A program made the position numbers and the translations under genes. Shown piece after piece: positions 33,148 to 38,931 of a stretch of 38,931 nt of DNA (its first letter is position 1; the number at the start of each line of letters is the position of its first letter). The notes beneath the pieces are model-generated. The model was not told the origin of the DNA. It saw only the letters and a program-made list of their open reading frames with translations, and did not search any database. Origin of the DNA: Pseudomonadota bacterium (GTDB lineage Bacteria > Desulfobacterota > Desulfobulbia > Desulfobulbales > Desulfocapsaceae); contig JAHJKP010000006.1 in NCBI GenBank assembly GCA_018821985.1, positions 1 to 38,931 of the forward strand, written 5' to 3'.

Positions 33148-33795
33148 ATGAAACTGATTCTGTTGGGCGCCCCCGGCGCTGGAAAAGGCACCGTCGCCAA
33201 ATTGTTGACCGCACTCGATGGCTCTGTCCAGATTTCCACCGGCGATATCCTGCGTGGTGCTGTCCAGGCGAAAACCGATCTGGGCCGCGAGGCCGAGGGC
33301 TTCATGAAACGTGGCGATCTTGTGCCTGATTCCCTGATCATGGGGATCATGGAAAAAAGATTGCAGGAGCCTGACTGTGCCAAGGGCTTTCTCCTTGACG
33401 GTTTTCCCCGGACCATTCCTCAAGCCGAGGAGTTGACCCAGCTGCTGGACAAACTCAATATTAAACTGGATATGGCCGTTGATATTGATGTCCCCCGTGA
33501 TATCATCCTTGACCGTCTCTGTACCCGCCGGACCTGCGAGAATCCAAAATGCCAGGCCATTTATAATGTGAAGTCCAATCCACCCAAGGTGGAGGGGATC
33601 TGCGACAAGTGCGGCGCCAAGGCAGTTCAGCGTGAGGATGAGACCGAGGAGGCTATCACCCATCGTCTTGAGACCTATAACGAGAAGACCGCCCCTCTTA
33701 TCGGTTTCTACCGGGAGAAAGGCCTGCTGATGAGTGTGCCTGCCACCTCCAGCGATGATGTGATTAATGCAGTGAAGGCAAAACTGAATCTGTAG
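33148..33795 (+). CDS. adk: Adenylate kinase
   Basis: A 215-residue enzyme that interconverts ATP, ADP and AMP. LILLGAPGAGKGT (residues 3-15) is the P-loop, STGDILRGAV and GFLLDGFPRTIPQAE are the AMP-binding blocks, and the lid holds four cysteines (Cys130, Cys135, Cys152, Cys155) that would bind structural Zn, in a Cx4C-x16-CxxC arrangement. Length matches the long-lid bacterial form. AAGGAG lies about six bases before the ATG. It is a single gene, followed by strong hairpins rather than by the usual secY or map neighbours. Confidence 0.97.
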   Translation: MKLILLGAPGAGKGTVAKLLTALDGSVQISTGDILRGAVQAKTDLGREAEGFMKRGDLVPDSLIMGIMEKRLQEPDCAKGFLLDGFPRTIPQAEELTQLLDKLNIKLDMAVDIDVPRDIILDRLCTRRTCENPKCQAIYNVKSNPPKVEGICDKCGAKAVQREDETEEAITHRLETYNEKTAPLIGFYREKGLLMSVPATSSDDVINAVKAKLNL

Positions 33796-33801
33796 AATTT
33801 T

Positions 33802-33854
33802 AGGTGCCGTTATGAAATAAGCAGTGCCTTGTTGCTTATTTTATTACGGCACCT
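33802..33854 (+). other. Long hairpin downstream of adk
   Basis: 22-base arms (33802-33823 and 33833-33854) pair with one mismatch and one G-T pair around a 9-base loop. No T tract follows. It begins six bases after the adk stop. It could protect the adk mRNA 3' end or act as a weak terminator. Confidence 0.6.
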
Positions 33855-33864
33855 TATGCCGCTT

Positions 33865-33900
33865 CCAGGAAACAGCCAATCTTTTCCGGCTCTTTCCTGG
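33865..33900 (+). other. Second hairpin in the adk-purC interval
   Basis: CCAGGAAA-C-AGCC pairs with GGCT-C-TTTCCTGG (12 base pairs with one C-C mismatch) around a 10-base loop. With the previous hairpin and the terminator at 33927-33964 it forms a row of three stem-loops before purC. I recognise no known riboswitch motif. Confidence 0.5.
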
Positions 33901-33926
33901 AGTGGCGTCTGGCAGATAACACACAG

Positions 33927-33964
33927 GGAGGCTGTTCGGCGATGACCGGTCAGCCTCCTTTTTT
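33927..33964 (+). terminator. Intrinsic terminator upstream of purC
   Basis: GGAGGCTG (33927-33934) and CAGCCTCC (33951-33958) form a perfect 8-bp stem with a 16-base loop, followed by six T. It ends the adk transcript or acts in the purC leader. Confidence 0.82.
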
Positions 33965-34000
33965 AACTCAAGCTACCCTCAAACAAGGAGTTGTGGACAA

Positions 34001-34894
34001 ATGACTCAGGCAATTGTGAAAACTGATTTTGCGGGGCTCAACCTGGTGCATCGGGGAAAGGTCAGGGATATGTATGCCATCCCCGGTCATGATGATAAGC
34101 TGCTTATGGTGGCCACCGATAGGATCTCTGCCTATGATGTGGTGATGGATGATGCGGTTCCGGGCAAGGGCAGGATCCTTACTCAGATCTCCCTCTTCTG
34201 GTTTGACCTGCTGGGCGACATTGTTGACAATCACCTGATCACCGCCAATGTGGATGAGTATCCCGCGCTCTGTCAACCCTATGCCGACCAGTTGCGCGAC
34301 CGTTCCATGCTGGTTCGTAAAACCCAGCCCCTGTCCATAGAGTGCATTGTCCGCGGCTATCTCTCCGGTTCCTTCTGGAGTGCCTATAAGAAAAATCCAA
34401 CGGTCTGTGGTTTTGAACTGCCCGCAGGGATGCAGGAATCCGACCAGTTCCCCCAGCCTCTGTTTACCCCCTCCACCAAGGCGGCCCTGGGCGACCATGA
34501 CGAGAATATCTCCGTTGCCACCATGGAGACCATGGTGGGCAAGGAGCGAGCCCGTGAGATCGCGGATATCAGCATTAAATTGTATAGCCGGGCTGCGGAG
34601 TATGCCCGGAAAAAGGGGATCATCATTGCCGATACCAAGTTTGAGCTTGGTCAGCTGGGCGACCGGCTGATCCTGATTGACGAGGTGCTGACCCCCGATT
34701 CTTCCCGCTTCTGGCCGGTGGATGAGTATCAGCCGGGCCGCGGCCAGGCAAGTTTTGACAAGCAGTTTCTGCGCGATTATCTTTCCTCTCTCGATTGGGA
34801 CAAGACCCCGCCGCCACCCAAACTTCCAGTGGAGATCATTGAAAAGACAAAATCCCGCTACGAAGAGGCCCTGCGCAAGCTTACCGAGGGCTAA
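34001..34894 (+). CDS. purC: Phosphoribosylaminoimidazole-succinocarboxamide synthase
   Basis: A 297-residue SAICAR synthetase of purine biosynthesis. GKVRDMYAIPGHDDKLLMVA and TDRISAYDVVMDD are the ATP-binding N-terminal blocks. ECIVRGYLSGSFWSAY is the central PurC signature, FTPSTKAALGDHDENIS the loop before the second domain, and DTKFELGQL and LIDEVLTPDSSRFWP the conserved C-terminal catalytic residues. Length matches the long bacterial form. The ATG at 34001 follows AAGGAG at a distance of about ten bases. It is preceded by a terminator, so it has its own promoter or an attenuated leader. Confidence 0.97.
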   Translation: MTQAIVKTDFAGLNLVHRGKVRDMYAIPGHDDKLLMVATDRISAYDVVMDDAVPGKGRILTQISLFWFDLLGDIVDNHLITANVDEYPALCQPYADQLRDRSMLVRKTQPLSIECIVRGYLSGSFWSAYKKNPTVCGFELPAGMQESDQFPQPLFTPSTKAALGDHDENISVATMETMVGKERAREIADISIKLYSRAAEYARKKGIIIADTKFELGQLGDRLILIDEVLTPDSSRFWPVDEYQPGRGQASFDKQFLRDYLSSLDWDKTPPPPKLPVEIIEKTKSRYEEALRKLTEG

Positions 34895-34976
34895 GTTGTA
34901 AGGACACAGGGTAAAGGTCATCATCGGGATGGCAGAAACTGCAGGCGTTCTCTTCCGCAATCCCTGTTCTGTGTAA

Positions 34977-35028
34977 GGAGCCGTGGCGCAACGCTCAAGG
35001 ACAATAGTGCTTGTGGCGTAACGGCTCC
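34977..35028 (+). other. Inverted repeat between purC and the MarC gene
   Basis: GGAGCCGT (34977-34984) and ACGGCTCC (35021-35028) are perfect inverted repeats enclosing 36 bases with further partial complementarity. No T tract follows. It has no attC core sites. Confidence 0.45.
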
Positions 35029-35085
35029 TCCATTCTCGAGGGACGCGATCTCGTTTCACGGTTATTCTACGGGAGAATGAATGTC

Positions 35086-35715
35086 ATGCTCGATTTTACG
35101 GAATATACCAAGATCTTTATTGCCTTGCTGGCCATTGTCAATCCCATCGGGGCAATCCCCATTGTCATGGCCTTGACCGCAGATGCCTCGGAGGAGGAAT
35201 TCAAGCGGACCACCAAGACCACGGTTGTTGCTGTCCTGGTGATCCTGCTCACTGCCTTGTTGACGGGTGAAGTGCTGCTCGGTTTTTTTGGTATCAGCAT
35301 CAGCTCGTTCAGGGTCGGCGGTGGAATCTTGATCCTGCTCATGGCCATCTCCATGCTTCATGCCCGCCAGAGTCCGATCACCTTCAGCAAGGAGGAGGCC
35401 AGTGACGGGAACCGGGAATCGGTGGCAGTCGTTCCCATCTCCATGCCTCTGCTTGCAGGCCCCGGGGCCATCAGTACAGTCGTTCTCTATACCCAGAAAA
35501 GCCACGCACCTCTGCACTATCTGTGCATGGGTTTGGATATCTTGCTGCTGGTGCTGGTTCTGTGGGTCGCCTTCCTCTCCATTCCCTGGATCTCCAAACA
35601 TACCACCCAGACGGGTATCAATATCTTTTCACGGGTCATGGGGCTGATTCTGGCCGCCATTGCCGTTGAATTTATTGCCAATGGCTTGAAGGGCTTGTTC
35701 CCAGCCCTTGCCTGA
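35086..35715 (+). CDS. MarC-family integral membrane protein
   Basis: A 209-residue protein with six predicted transmembrane helices. FIALLAIVNPIGAIPIVMAL near the N-terminus is the family's NPxG motif, and a second such motif is replaced by LLAGPGAISTVVL in the middle, as is usual for MarC (UPF0056). These proteins were named for the E. coli mar locus but their transport function is unproven. GGGAG ten bases before the ATG at 35086 supports this start; an ATG three codons earlier is too close to that site. Confidence 0.9.
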   Translation: MLDFTEYTKIFIALLAIVNPIGAIPIVMALTADASEEEFKRTTKTTVVAVLVILLTALLTGEVLLGFFGISISSFRVGGGILILLMAISMLHARQSPITFSKEEASDGNRESVAVVPISMPLLAGPGAISTVVLYTQKSHAPLHYLCMGLDILLLVLVLWVAFLSIPWISKHTTQTGINIFSRVMGLILAAIAVEFIANGLKGLFPALA

Positions 35716-35726
35716 ATGATTCGAAC

Positions 35727-35775
35727 AAAAAAAAGCCATGATCGCCCATTTCCAGGGTGAGCATGGCTTTTTTTT
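35727..35775. terminator. Bidirectional intrinsic terminator after the MarC gene
   Basis: An AAGCCATG-type left arm (35733 onward) pairs with GCATGGCTT on the right (35761-35769), with a short inner CCC/GGG pairing. A tract of A lies on the left and T on the right. It separates the MarC gene from the gene cassettes to the right. Confidence 0.85.
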
Positions 35776-35930
35776 GTTCATGCTTTCGGCTGGCAAGATA
35801 TATGAAGTATGCCCCCGTATTTTAAAAGTCTGCTCGGTGCGCTACGCGTAATGATGAGACTAAAACACCTCGCGAACCTGATCCATAAGCCTGATATCGG
35901 GATTCGGATGAAATTGTGGTTTGTTTTCCT

Positions 35931-35959
35931 TTGACTTTCCATAATGCGTCCCATAGTAT
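35931..35959 (+). promoter_or_regulatory. Sigma-70-type promoter reading into the cassette array
   Basis: TTGACT (35931-35936, five of six matches to TTGACA) and TAGTAT (35954-35959, four of six) are separated by exactly 17 bases. It points to the right, about 150 bases before the first cassette, where the cassette promoter Pc of an integron would lie. Activity is inferred. Confidence 0.6.
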
Positions 35960-35991
35960 CGTAATATCTAGAAATCAACCAGAGAAGATGC

Positions 35992-36116
35992 AATAAGCGG
36001 ACAAGAAACTCTTTGAGTTTCTATGTTTCATTGAGCAATATAAAAATAAGCGGAAACTCCGTCCACCTATAAGGGGTGATATGATGGAAAAATTTCCACT
36101 TATTACACTGTTAAGC
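35992..36116. repeat. AATAAGYGGA repeats at the cassette entry point (possible attI-like region)
   Basis: AATAAGCGGA occurs at 35992-36001 and 36045-36054 in direct orientation, and its near copy lies inverted at 36095-36104 (TCCACTTATT). They surround a hairpin (AGAAACTC-TTT-GAGTTTCT, 36004-36022) and end at the core GTTAAGC (36110-36116) where the first cassette begins. Direct and inverted integrase-binding repeats next to a single core site are a feature of attI sites. The assignment is an inference; a decayed attC is the alternative. Confidence 0.4.
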
Positions 36117-36125
36117 GTAAAAATC

Positions 36126-36845
36126 ATGAAAACGAAATTCGGCATACTTCTATCTATCTTTCTCCTCATTGTCGCATGTAACAGTGCACAATCAGAATCC
36201 AAGGCAGACGTTCCAAAGGCATTCGCCAGTGTTATTCCAACTGAGTTAAAAGGAAATTTAAAACTGATTGAGGTTAAAGATCGTTGCGAAGGCTGTGAAC
36301 CCTGGAGGTATATCGATTATTACAGCAATGACAGCAACGAACCGTTAAAAAAAGAAAAAGTATCCGTTCAAACAGGTTATCGTGCAATGTATGCCTATCC
36401 AGGCACGGAATACTTTTCAAATACAAAAATAGAGCAAAGTATATCAGGCAACTATCCTCAAGATAAAGCTACGGTGATTGATGCGATAACCCATGAATAT
36501 AATAGAAAAAAAGAAAGGGTCAAAAGTTACCTCGAGCAGACACCTGGCCTTAGGGAAAAAATGGAGCCATTCAAGGCTAAAGGGAAGGACCATATAACTT
36601 TTGAGCACGAAACAATAAATGGCTACGAATACGTGTCATATACTGAAAATGTCATTGGTTTACTCGGCAATACTATAAGCCAAATAATACATATTTTCGT
36701 GCCGGAGCAAGAAATCATTATCACGGCATATTTGTTACGCCAAAAAAATCAAAAGTTCAAAGATATCGAAGAATTTTTAGGGTTAAAGAAAGATTTTATC
36801 GAGAGCTACACTGAATTTATTAAAGAGAATCGCTTAACAAAATAA
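36126..36845 (+). CDS. Cassette 1: putative lipoprotein of unknown function
   Basis: A 239-residue protein with a lipoprotein signal peptide (MKTKFGILLSIFLLIVAC, lipidated Cys18). The mature part has a DRCEGCEPW segment with two cysteines, a charged middle (ITHEYNRKKERVKSYLEQ) and a beta-rich C-terminal half. I recognise no family. The ATG at 36126 is chosen because the cassette itself begins at 36111; ATGs at 36081 and 36084 have a better ribosome binding site (AAGGGG) but lie outside the cassette, so a natural fusion to upstream sequence is possible. The stop codon lies within attC1, as is common in cassettes. Confidence 0.75.
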   Translation: MKTKFGILLSIFLLIVACNSAQSESKADVPKAFASVIPTELKGNLKLIEVKDRCEGCEPWRYIDYYSNDSNEPLKKEKVSVQTGYRAMYAYPGTEYFSNTKIEQSISGNYPQDKATVIDAITHEYNRKKERVKSYLEQTPGLREKMEPFKAKGKDHITFEHETINGYEYVSYTENVIGLLGNTISQIIHIFVPEQEIIITAYLLRQKNQKFKDIEEFLGLKKDFIESYTEFIKENRLTK

Positions 36846-36922
36846 TTCAGCGGATGGCGTTAACGTTGGCGGCGCTGACGCGGCAAGTTCTTTGGCGCCA
36901 CCGCTGATTATCAGCGTTGGGC
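36832..36922 (+). other. attC site 1
   Basis: R'' GCTTAAC (36832-36838) and R' GTTGGGC (36916-36922) both fit RYYYAAC/GTTRRRY. The inner arms ATAATTCAGCGG (36842-36853) and CCGCTGATTAT (36901-36911) pair except for one extra T on the left. A second unpaired base, A36854, precedes TGGCG/CGCCA pairing. Extrahelical bases in one arm are what IntI recognises in folded attC. Confidence 0.9.
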
Positions 36923-36964
36923 CTCAAAAACAATTCTACATAAAGATTTGGACTAACTTTAAAG

Positions 36965-37570
36965 TTGAAGAATGTTGAAAAAATATTAGCAATTGCATCA
37001 TTCGTAATTGCATTAATAGCTATAGGCATATCGCTGAAAAGTTGTGATATTTCTCAACGTGCTCTTGAAATCACCGAGAGTGACTTTATGGGATCAAGAA
37101 CGTTAGTTTTGATTGCATCATATATGAAAAATAACGAAACCATCAAATGGGCTCCCGTGGATGATCAAATAACACTTCAAAGTATGCGAATTATTTTTCC
37201 GCCAATACTAAATGTTAATCCTTGGCCAGTTTTACCACCTCAATGGGAGTTGCCAACACCTGTACTTACCAATTCTCTGAGAAATAGCGTTCTAAAAGAA
37301 ATTAAAAGGCCACCGAAAGATCAGTCATTAGTTGGTCTTAACAGAATGTTGCCAATAATAGTCGAAGCAGCTTATATAGCTAAAGGTCAAGTGATAAACG
37401 TAAGGAGTTGTTACAATATTCTTTTTGATTTATCAATTTCGGATAGAGATTTCGTCCCACCACAAATTGATTATAGAGGTTCTGTTCTTGTTGCTCATAC
37501 ACCTAATTTAGAACCATCTTTTTTGAATAGTATGTGGAAAGAGCAGCTCTCTACAATGAAGGAAAAATAA
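36965..37570 (+). CDS. Cassette 2: single-pass membrane protein of unknown function
   Basis: A 201-residue protein with one N-terminal transmembrane helix (ILAIASFVIALIAIGISL, about residues 7-24) and a soluble remainder containing SQRALEITESDFMGSRTLVL. Similar small anchored proteins of unknown function are frequent in accessory regions. The only start that keeps the membrane helix is a TTG at 36965; no ribosome binding site is seen, a common trait of cassette genes. The stop lies six bases before the attC2 R''. A role in envelope stress or phage defence would be speculation. Confidence 0.7.
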   Translation: MKNVEKILAIASFVIALIAIGISLKSCDISQRALEITESDFMGSRTLVLIASYMKNNETIKWAPVDDQITLQSMRIIFPPILNVNPWPVLPPQWELPTPVLTNSLRNSVLKEIKRPPKDQSLVGLNRMLPIIVEAAYIAKGQVINVRSCYNILFDLSISDRDFVPPQIDYRGSVLVAHTPNLEPSFLNSMWKEQLSTMKEK

Positions 37571-37575
37571 AATTG

Positions 37576-37702
37576 GCCCAACAAGACATTCCAGTGGAAA
37601 ATCAAGGGTTAGGTTTATCAAAGTTCCATTGGTAATTTTGACGTTCAGTGTTTCAAACAAACACTTCGTATCCCCTGTTTTCCACTGAATTCGGCGTTCG
37701 GT
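37576..37702 (+). other. attC site 2
   Basis: R'' GCCCAAC (37576-37582) is the reverse complement of the core at 36916. R' is GTTCGGT (37696-37702), with C where GTTRRRY expects a purine. Arms ATTCCAGTGGAAAA (37588-37601) and TTTTCCACTGAAT (37678-37690) pair except for one extra C on the left. At 127 bases it is longer than its neighbours but within the attC range. Confidence 0.87.
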
Positions 37703-37714
37703 GTAAGAGAATAA

Positions 37715-38734
37715 ATGACAATCAACCTTGATTCTTCAGCGAGGCTTCTACATGAAGCGATTCAGCAAATGGGTTGGTCTTCAGACCCAGCATTACTCGT
37801 TGATAGAGTAAAACGGTTAGATCTTGGATTACCTGCTGAAGATGAATTTATTTTCATATTATCTTGGCTTGGAAAATGCGCTCTCACACATAAATTAGAC
37901 CAAAGTCAATTCCCTCCTAGGTCTAAAGATACTTATCAAGTGCCTGACTTATTAGCTTCTTTCCAAACCAGAGTTGGCCCTAAGCTGGTACTCATTGAGA
38001 TAAAAGTAACAAACAAGCAAAAATTGAAATGGAAAGCAGATTATTTTGGAAAACTTAAAAGATATTCAGACCTGCTTGGTATCCCGTTGCTTGTAGCATG
38101 GAAGTTCTATGGTCTGTGGCTTTTGGTCGATATAGAATGTTTTCAAAAAGCAACATCAAATTTCCATTTGTCACTAGAAACAGCGATGAAGAATAATCTG
38201 ATGAGCTTCCTTGCTGGAGATTTTGGCTATGTATTTAAACCAAATGTTGGTCTTCATTTTGTCATAAAGAAAGATAAACTTGTTGACCGAAAAGCAACTG
38301 GCGAGAGTTCAGAAGAACAACAATGGCTGGTCAGAATTGAAAAAGCTTATTTCACAAATTCGGAAGGGGTCGAGACCACTAATCTTCCAAGTGGTCTTTG
38401 GCCTTTATTCATTTCTGCTGGACCAGAGGCGCATGATAAAGTTGAACTAGATTATATCTATCAACGCTTTGTAATCCCAGACAATAACGGAATAAAGTTT
38501 GCTCACACAGCTCTGCCTATATTGTTAAATTTCTCAAATAATGAGGAAGAAAAAATTCATTGGCGAAAACAACTTGAAGAGCATCATTATCCAGTCGAAT
38601 ATACAATATTTTGTGATGCAGCAAAGGCTGGTATTGAAAGAAAATTCGTGCAATATATTTTTCATGTTCAGCCTTTCGAGATTCCAAGTTTTCTCAAAGA
38701 ATTAAAGATAACCGAACAAGGTTTTTCAACCTGA
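37715..38734 (+). CDS. Cassette 3: PD-(D/E)xK nuclease-like protein
   Basis: A 339-residue protein. VPDLLASFQ (Asp78) followed by LVLIEIKVTN (Glu95, Lys97) fits the D-x(n)-ExK catalytic core of PD-(D/E)xK nucleases, with the D and E on successive strands. The following KLKRYSDLLGIPLLVAWKFY has the helix and strand expected after the core. About 200 further residues are unrecognised and may form a partner or DNA-binding domain. The ATG lies 13 bases after the attC2 core, and the last eight codons lie inside attC3. Restriction-like or phage-defence activity is plausible but inferred only. Confidence 0.75.
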   Translation: MTINLDSSARLLHEAIQQMGWSSDPALLVDRVKRLDLGLPAEDEFIFILSWLGKCALTHKLDQSQFPPRSKDTYQVPDLLASFQTRVGPKLVLIEIKVTNKQKLKWKADYFGKLKRYSDLLGIPLLVAWKFYGLWLLVDIECFQKATSNFHLSLETAMKNNLMSFLAGDFGYVFKPNVGLHFVIKKDKLVDRKATGESSEEQQWLVRIEKAYFTNSEGVETTNLPSGLWPLFISAGPEAHDKVELDYIYQRFVIPDNNGIKFAHTALPILLNFSNNEEEKIHWRKQLEEHHYPVEYTIFCDAAKAGIERKFVQYIFHVQPFEIPSFLKELKITEQGFST

Positions 38735-38799
38735 CCGCCGGGAGCTGCGTTCTCCGAATCTTGTGCAATGGCGGCAGCAGGTTAAAAACGGCGTTATGT
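38711..38799 (+). other. attC site 3
   Basis: R'' ACCGAAC (38711-38717) is the exact reverse complement of the core at 37696, and R' is GTTATGT (38793-38799). The arms GTTTTTCAACCTG (38721-38733) and CAGGTTAAAAAC (38778-38789) pair except for one extra C on the left; CCGCC/GGCGG extends the stem after an internal loop. Confidence 0.9.
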
Positions 38800-38819
38800 G
38801 TAAATCAAGAAACTGATCA

Positions 38820-38931
38820 ATGGCAAATAACTGGAACATACCTGCCTGGCTAGAGAAAGAAGTCAGGGAAAGAGACAAGGTGTGTGTGTATTGTGCTGTT
38901 GAGTTCACTCCAGCTAAAGTATCTAAAAAAA
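38820..38931 (+). CDS. Cassette 4: start of a CxxC (HNH-like) protein, truncated by window edge
   Basis: The first 37 codons of a gene starting 26 bases after the attC3 core. WNIPAWLEKEVRERDKVCVY followed by a further Cys gives a CxxC (Cys22, Cys25) after a basic helix, the usual N-terminal lead-in of HNH endonucleases whose catalytic HNH would follow. Only the start is visible, so the family call is tentative. No stop, ribosome binding site or attC can be seen. Confidence 0.6.
   Translation, partial: MANNWNIPAWLEKEVRERDKVCVYCAVEFTPAKVSKK

Larger units (their letters stand above)
36110..38931 (+). mobile_element. Integron gene cassette array
   Basis: Four consecutive cassettes, each one gene plus an attC site, all in the same orientation. 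Boundaries fall after the first G of the cores at 36110, 36916, 37696 and 38793. The 5' core and the 3' R'' of each complete cassette are reverse complements: GTTAAGC/GCTTAAC, GTTGGGC/GCCCAAC, GTTCGGT/ACCGAAC. That is what a circular cassette excised by IntI would require. The G+C content is clearly lower than in the genes before 35715. No integrase gene is present to the left. The fourth cassette runs past the window edge. Confidence 0.9.

Noticed and set aside
33855-33966. Possible purine, ZTP or preQ1 riboswitch before purC
   Set aside because: None of the conserved core motifs of these riboswitches is present; only generic hairpins are seen.
34977-35028. Possible attC site before the MarC gene
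   Set aside because: The inverted repeat has no RYYYAAC/GTTRRRY cores and no extrahelical base, and the gene after it is an ordinary chromosomal one.
35973-36116. Reading the left flank of cassette 1 as a full attC site
   Set aside because: AATCAAC at 35973-35979 is a poor R'', arm spacing is asymmetric and the R' core lacks the GC found before the other three; attI-like or decayed is more likely, so it is listed only as a repeat region.
1-38931. CRISPR arrays, insertion sequences, prophage genes
   Set aside because: No repeat-spacer pattern, transposase motif or phage structural protein was seen.

Overview
The window looks like a bacterial chromosome segment from a sulfate-reducer-like Desulfobacterota (Desulfobulbales-type is my best guess, unproven). 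Reasons: a futalosine-type menaquinone cluster, a NikR gene facing a cbiMQO operon across an exact GTGTTAC-N13-GTAACAC operator of the kind described for Geobacter-type NikR, anaerobe-style Feo ferrous iron genes, a haem-binding small cytochrome-like protein, and mostly moderate to high G+C coding sequence. No rRNA or housekeeping phylogenetic marker is long enough here to settle the taxon by eye.

Layout. 87-1362 (minus): a SAM methyltransferase and MscL. 1600-4828 (plus): a cobalamin riboswitch with its own terminator, then a BtuB-like TonB receptor and a BtuF-like binding protein. 5073-7622: a small haem-binding protein and an HDOD-GAF signalling protein. 7756-11171: nickel/cobalt module, nikR (minus) diverging from cbiM-cbiQ-cbiO. 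11354-16599: a NYN-LOTUS protein, a DEAD-box helicase, a thioredoxin-CcdA fusion, a PhnA-type protein, a broken short-chain dehydrogenase and a PilZ protein. 16781-20145 (minus): the Feo iron region, including a 58-residue FeoB-associated Cys-rich protein and a Cys-rich FeoA-like protein, with two DtxR/IdeR-like boxes. 20315-22642 (minus): tRNA-Glu, a flavodoxin-fold reductase and malQ. 23055-24404: an RpoD-family sigma factor. 24621-32471: mqnE-mqnC-amidohydrolase-acyltransferase-mqnA-ubiX-ubiA-DUF3108, most of a futalosine menaquinone operon. 33148-35715: adk, purC and a MarC-family protein separated by strong hairpins.

The right end (36110-38931) is the most interesting part: an array of integron gene cassettes. 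Three attC sites (36832-36922, 37576-37702, 38711-38799) each have matching R''/R' core pairs, a long imperfect stem and an extrahelical base in the left arm. Each cassette's own 5' core is the exact reverse complement of the R'' at its 3' end. The cassettes carry a lipoprotein, a single-pass membrane protein, a PD-(D/E)xK nuclease-like protein and the start of a CxxC protein resembling HNH nucleases (cut by the window edge). They are low in G+C, all read left to right, and no integrase gene lies to their left. That side holds a good sigma-70-type promoter and a set of AATAAGYGGA repeats that may be an attI-like site. This is either a CALIN (attC cluster lacking an integrase) or an integron whose integrase lies elsewhere.
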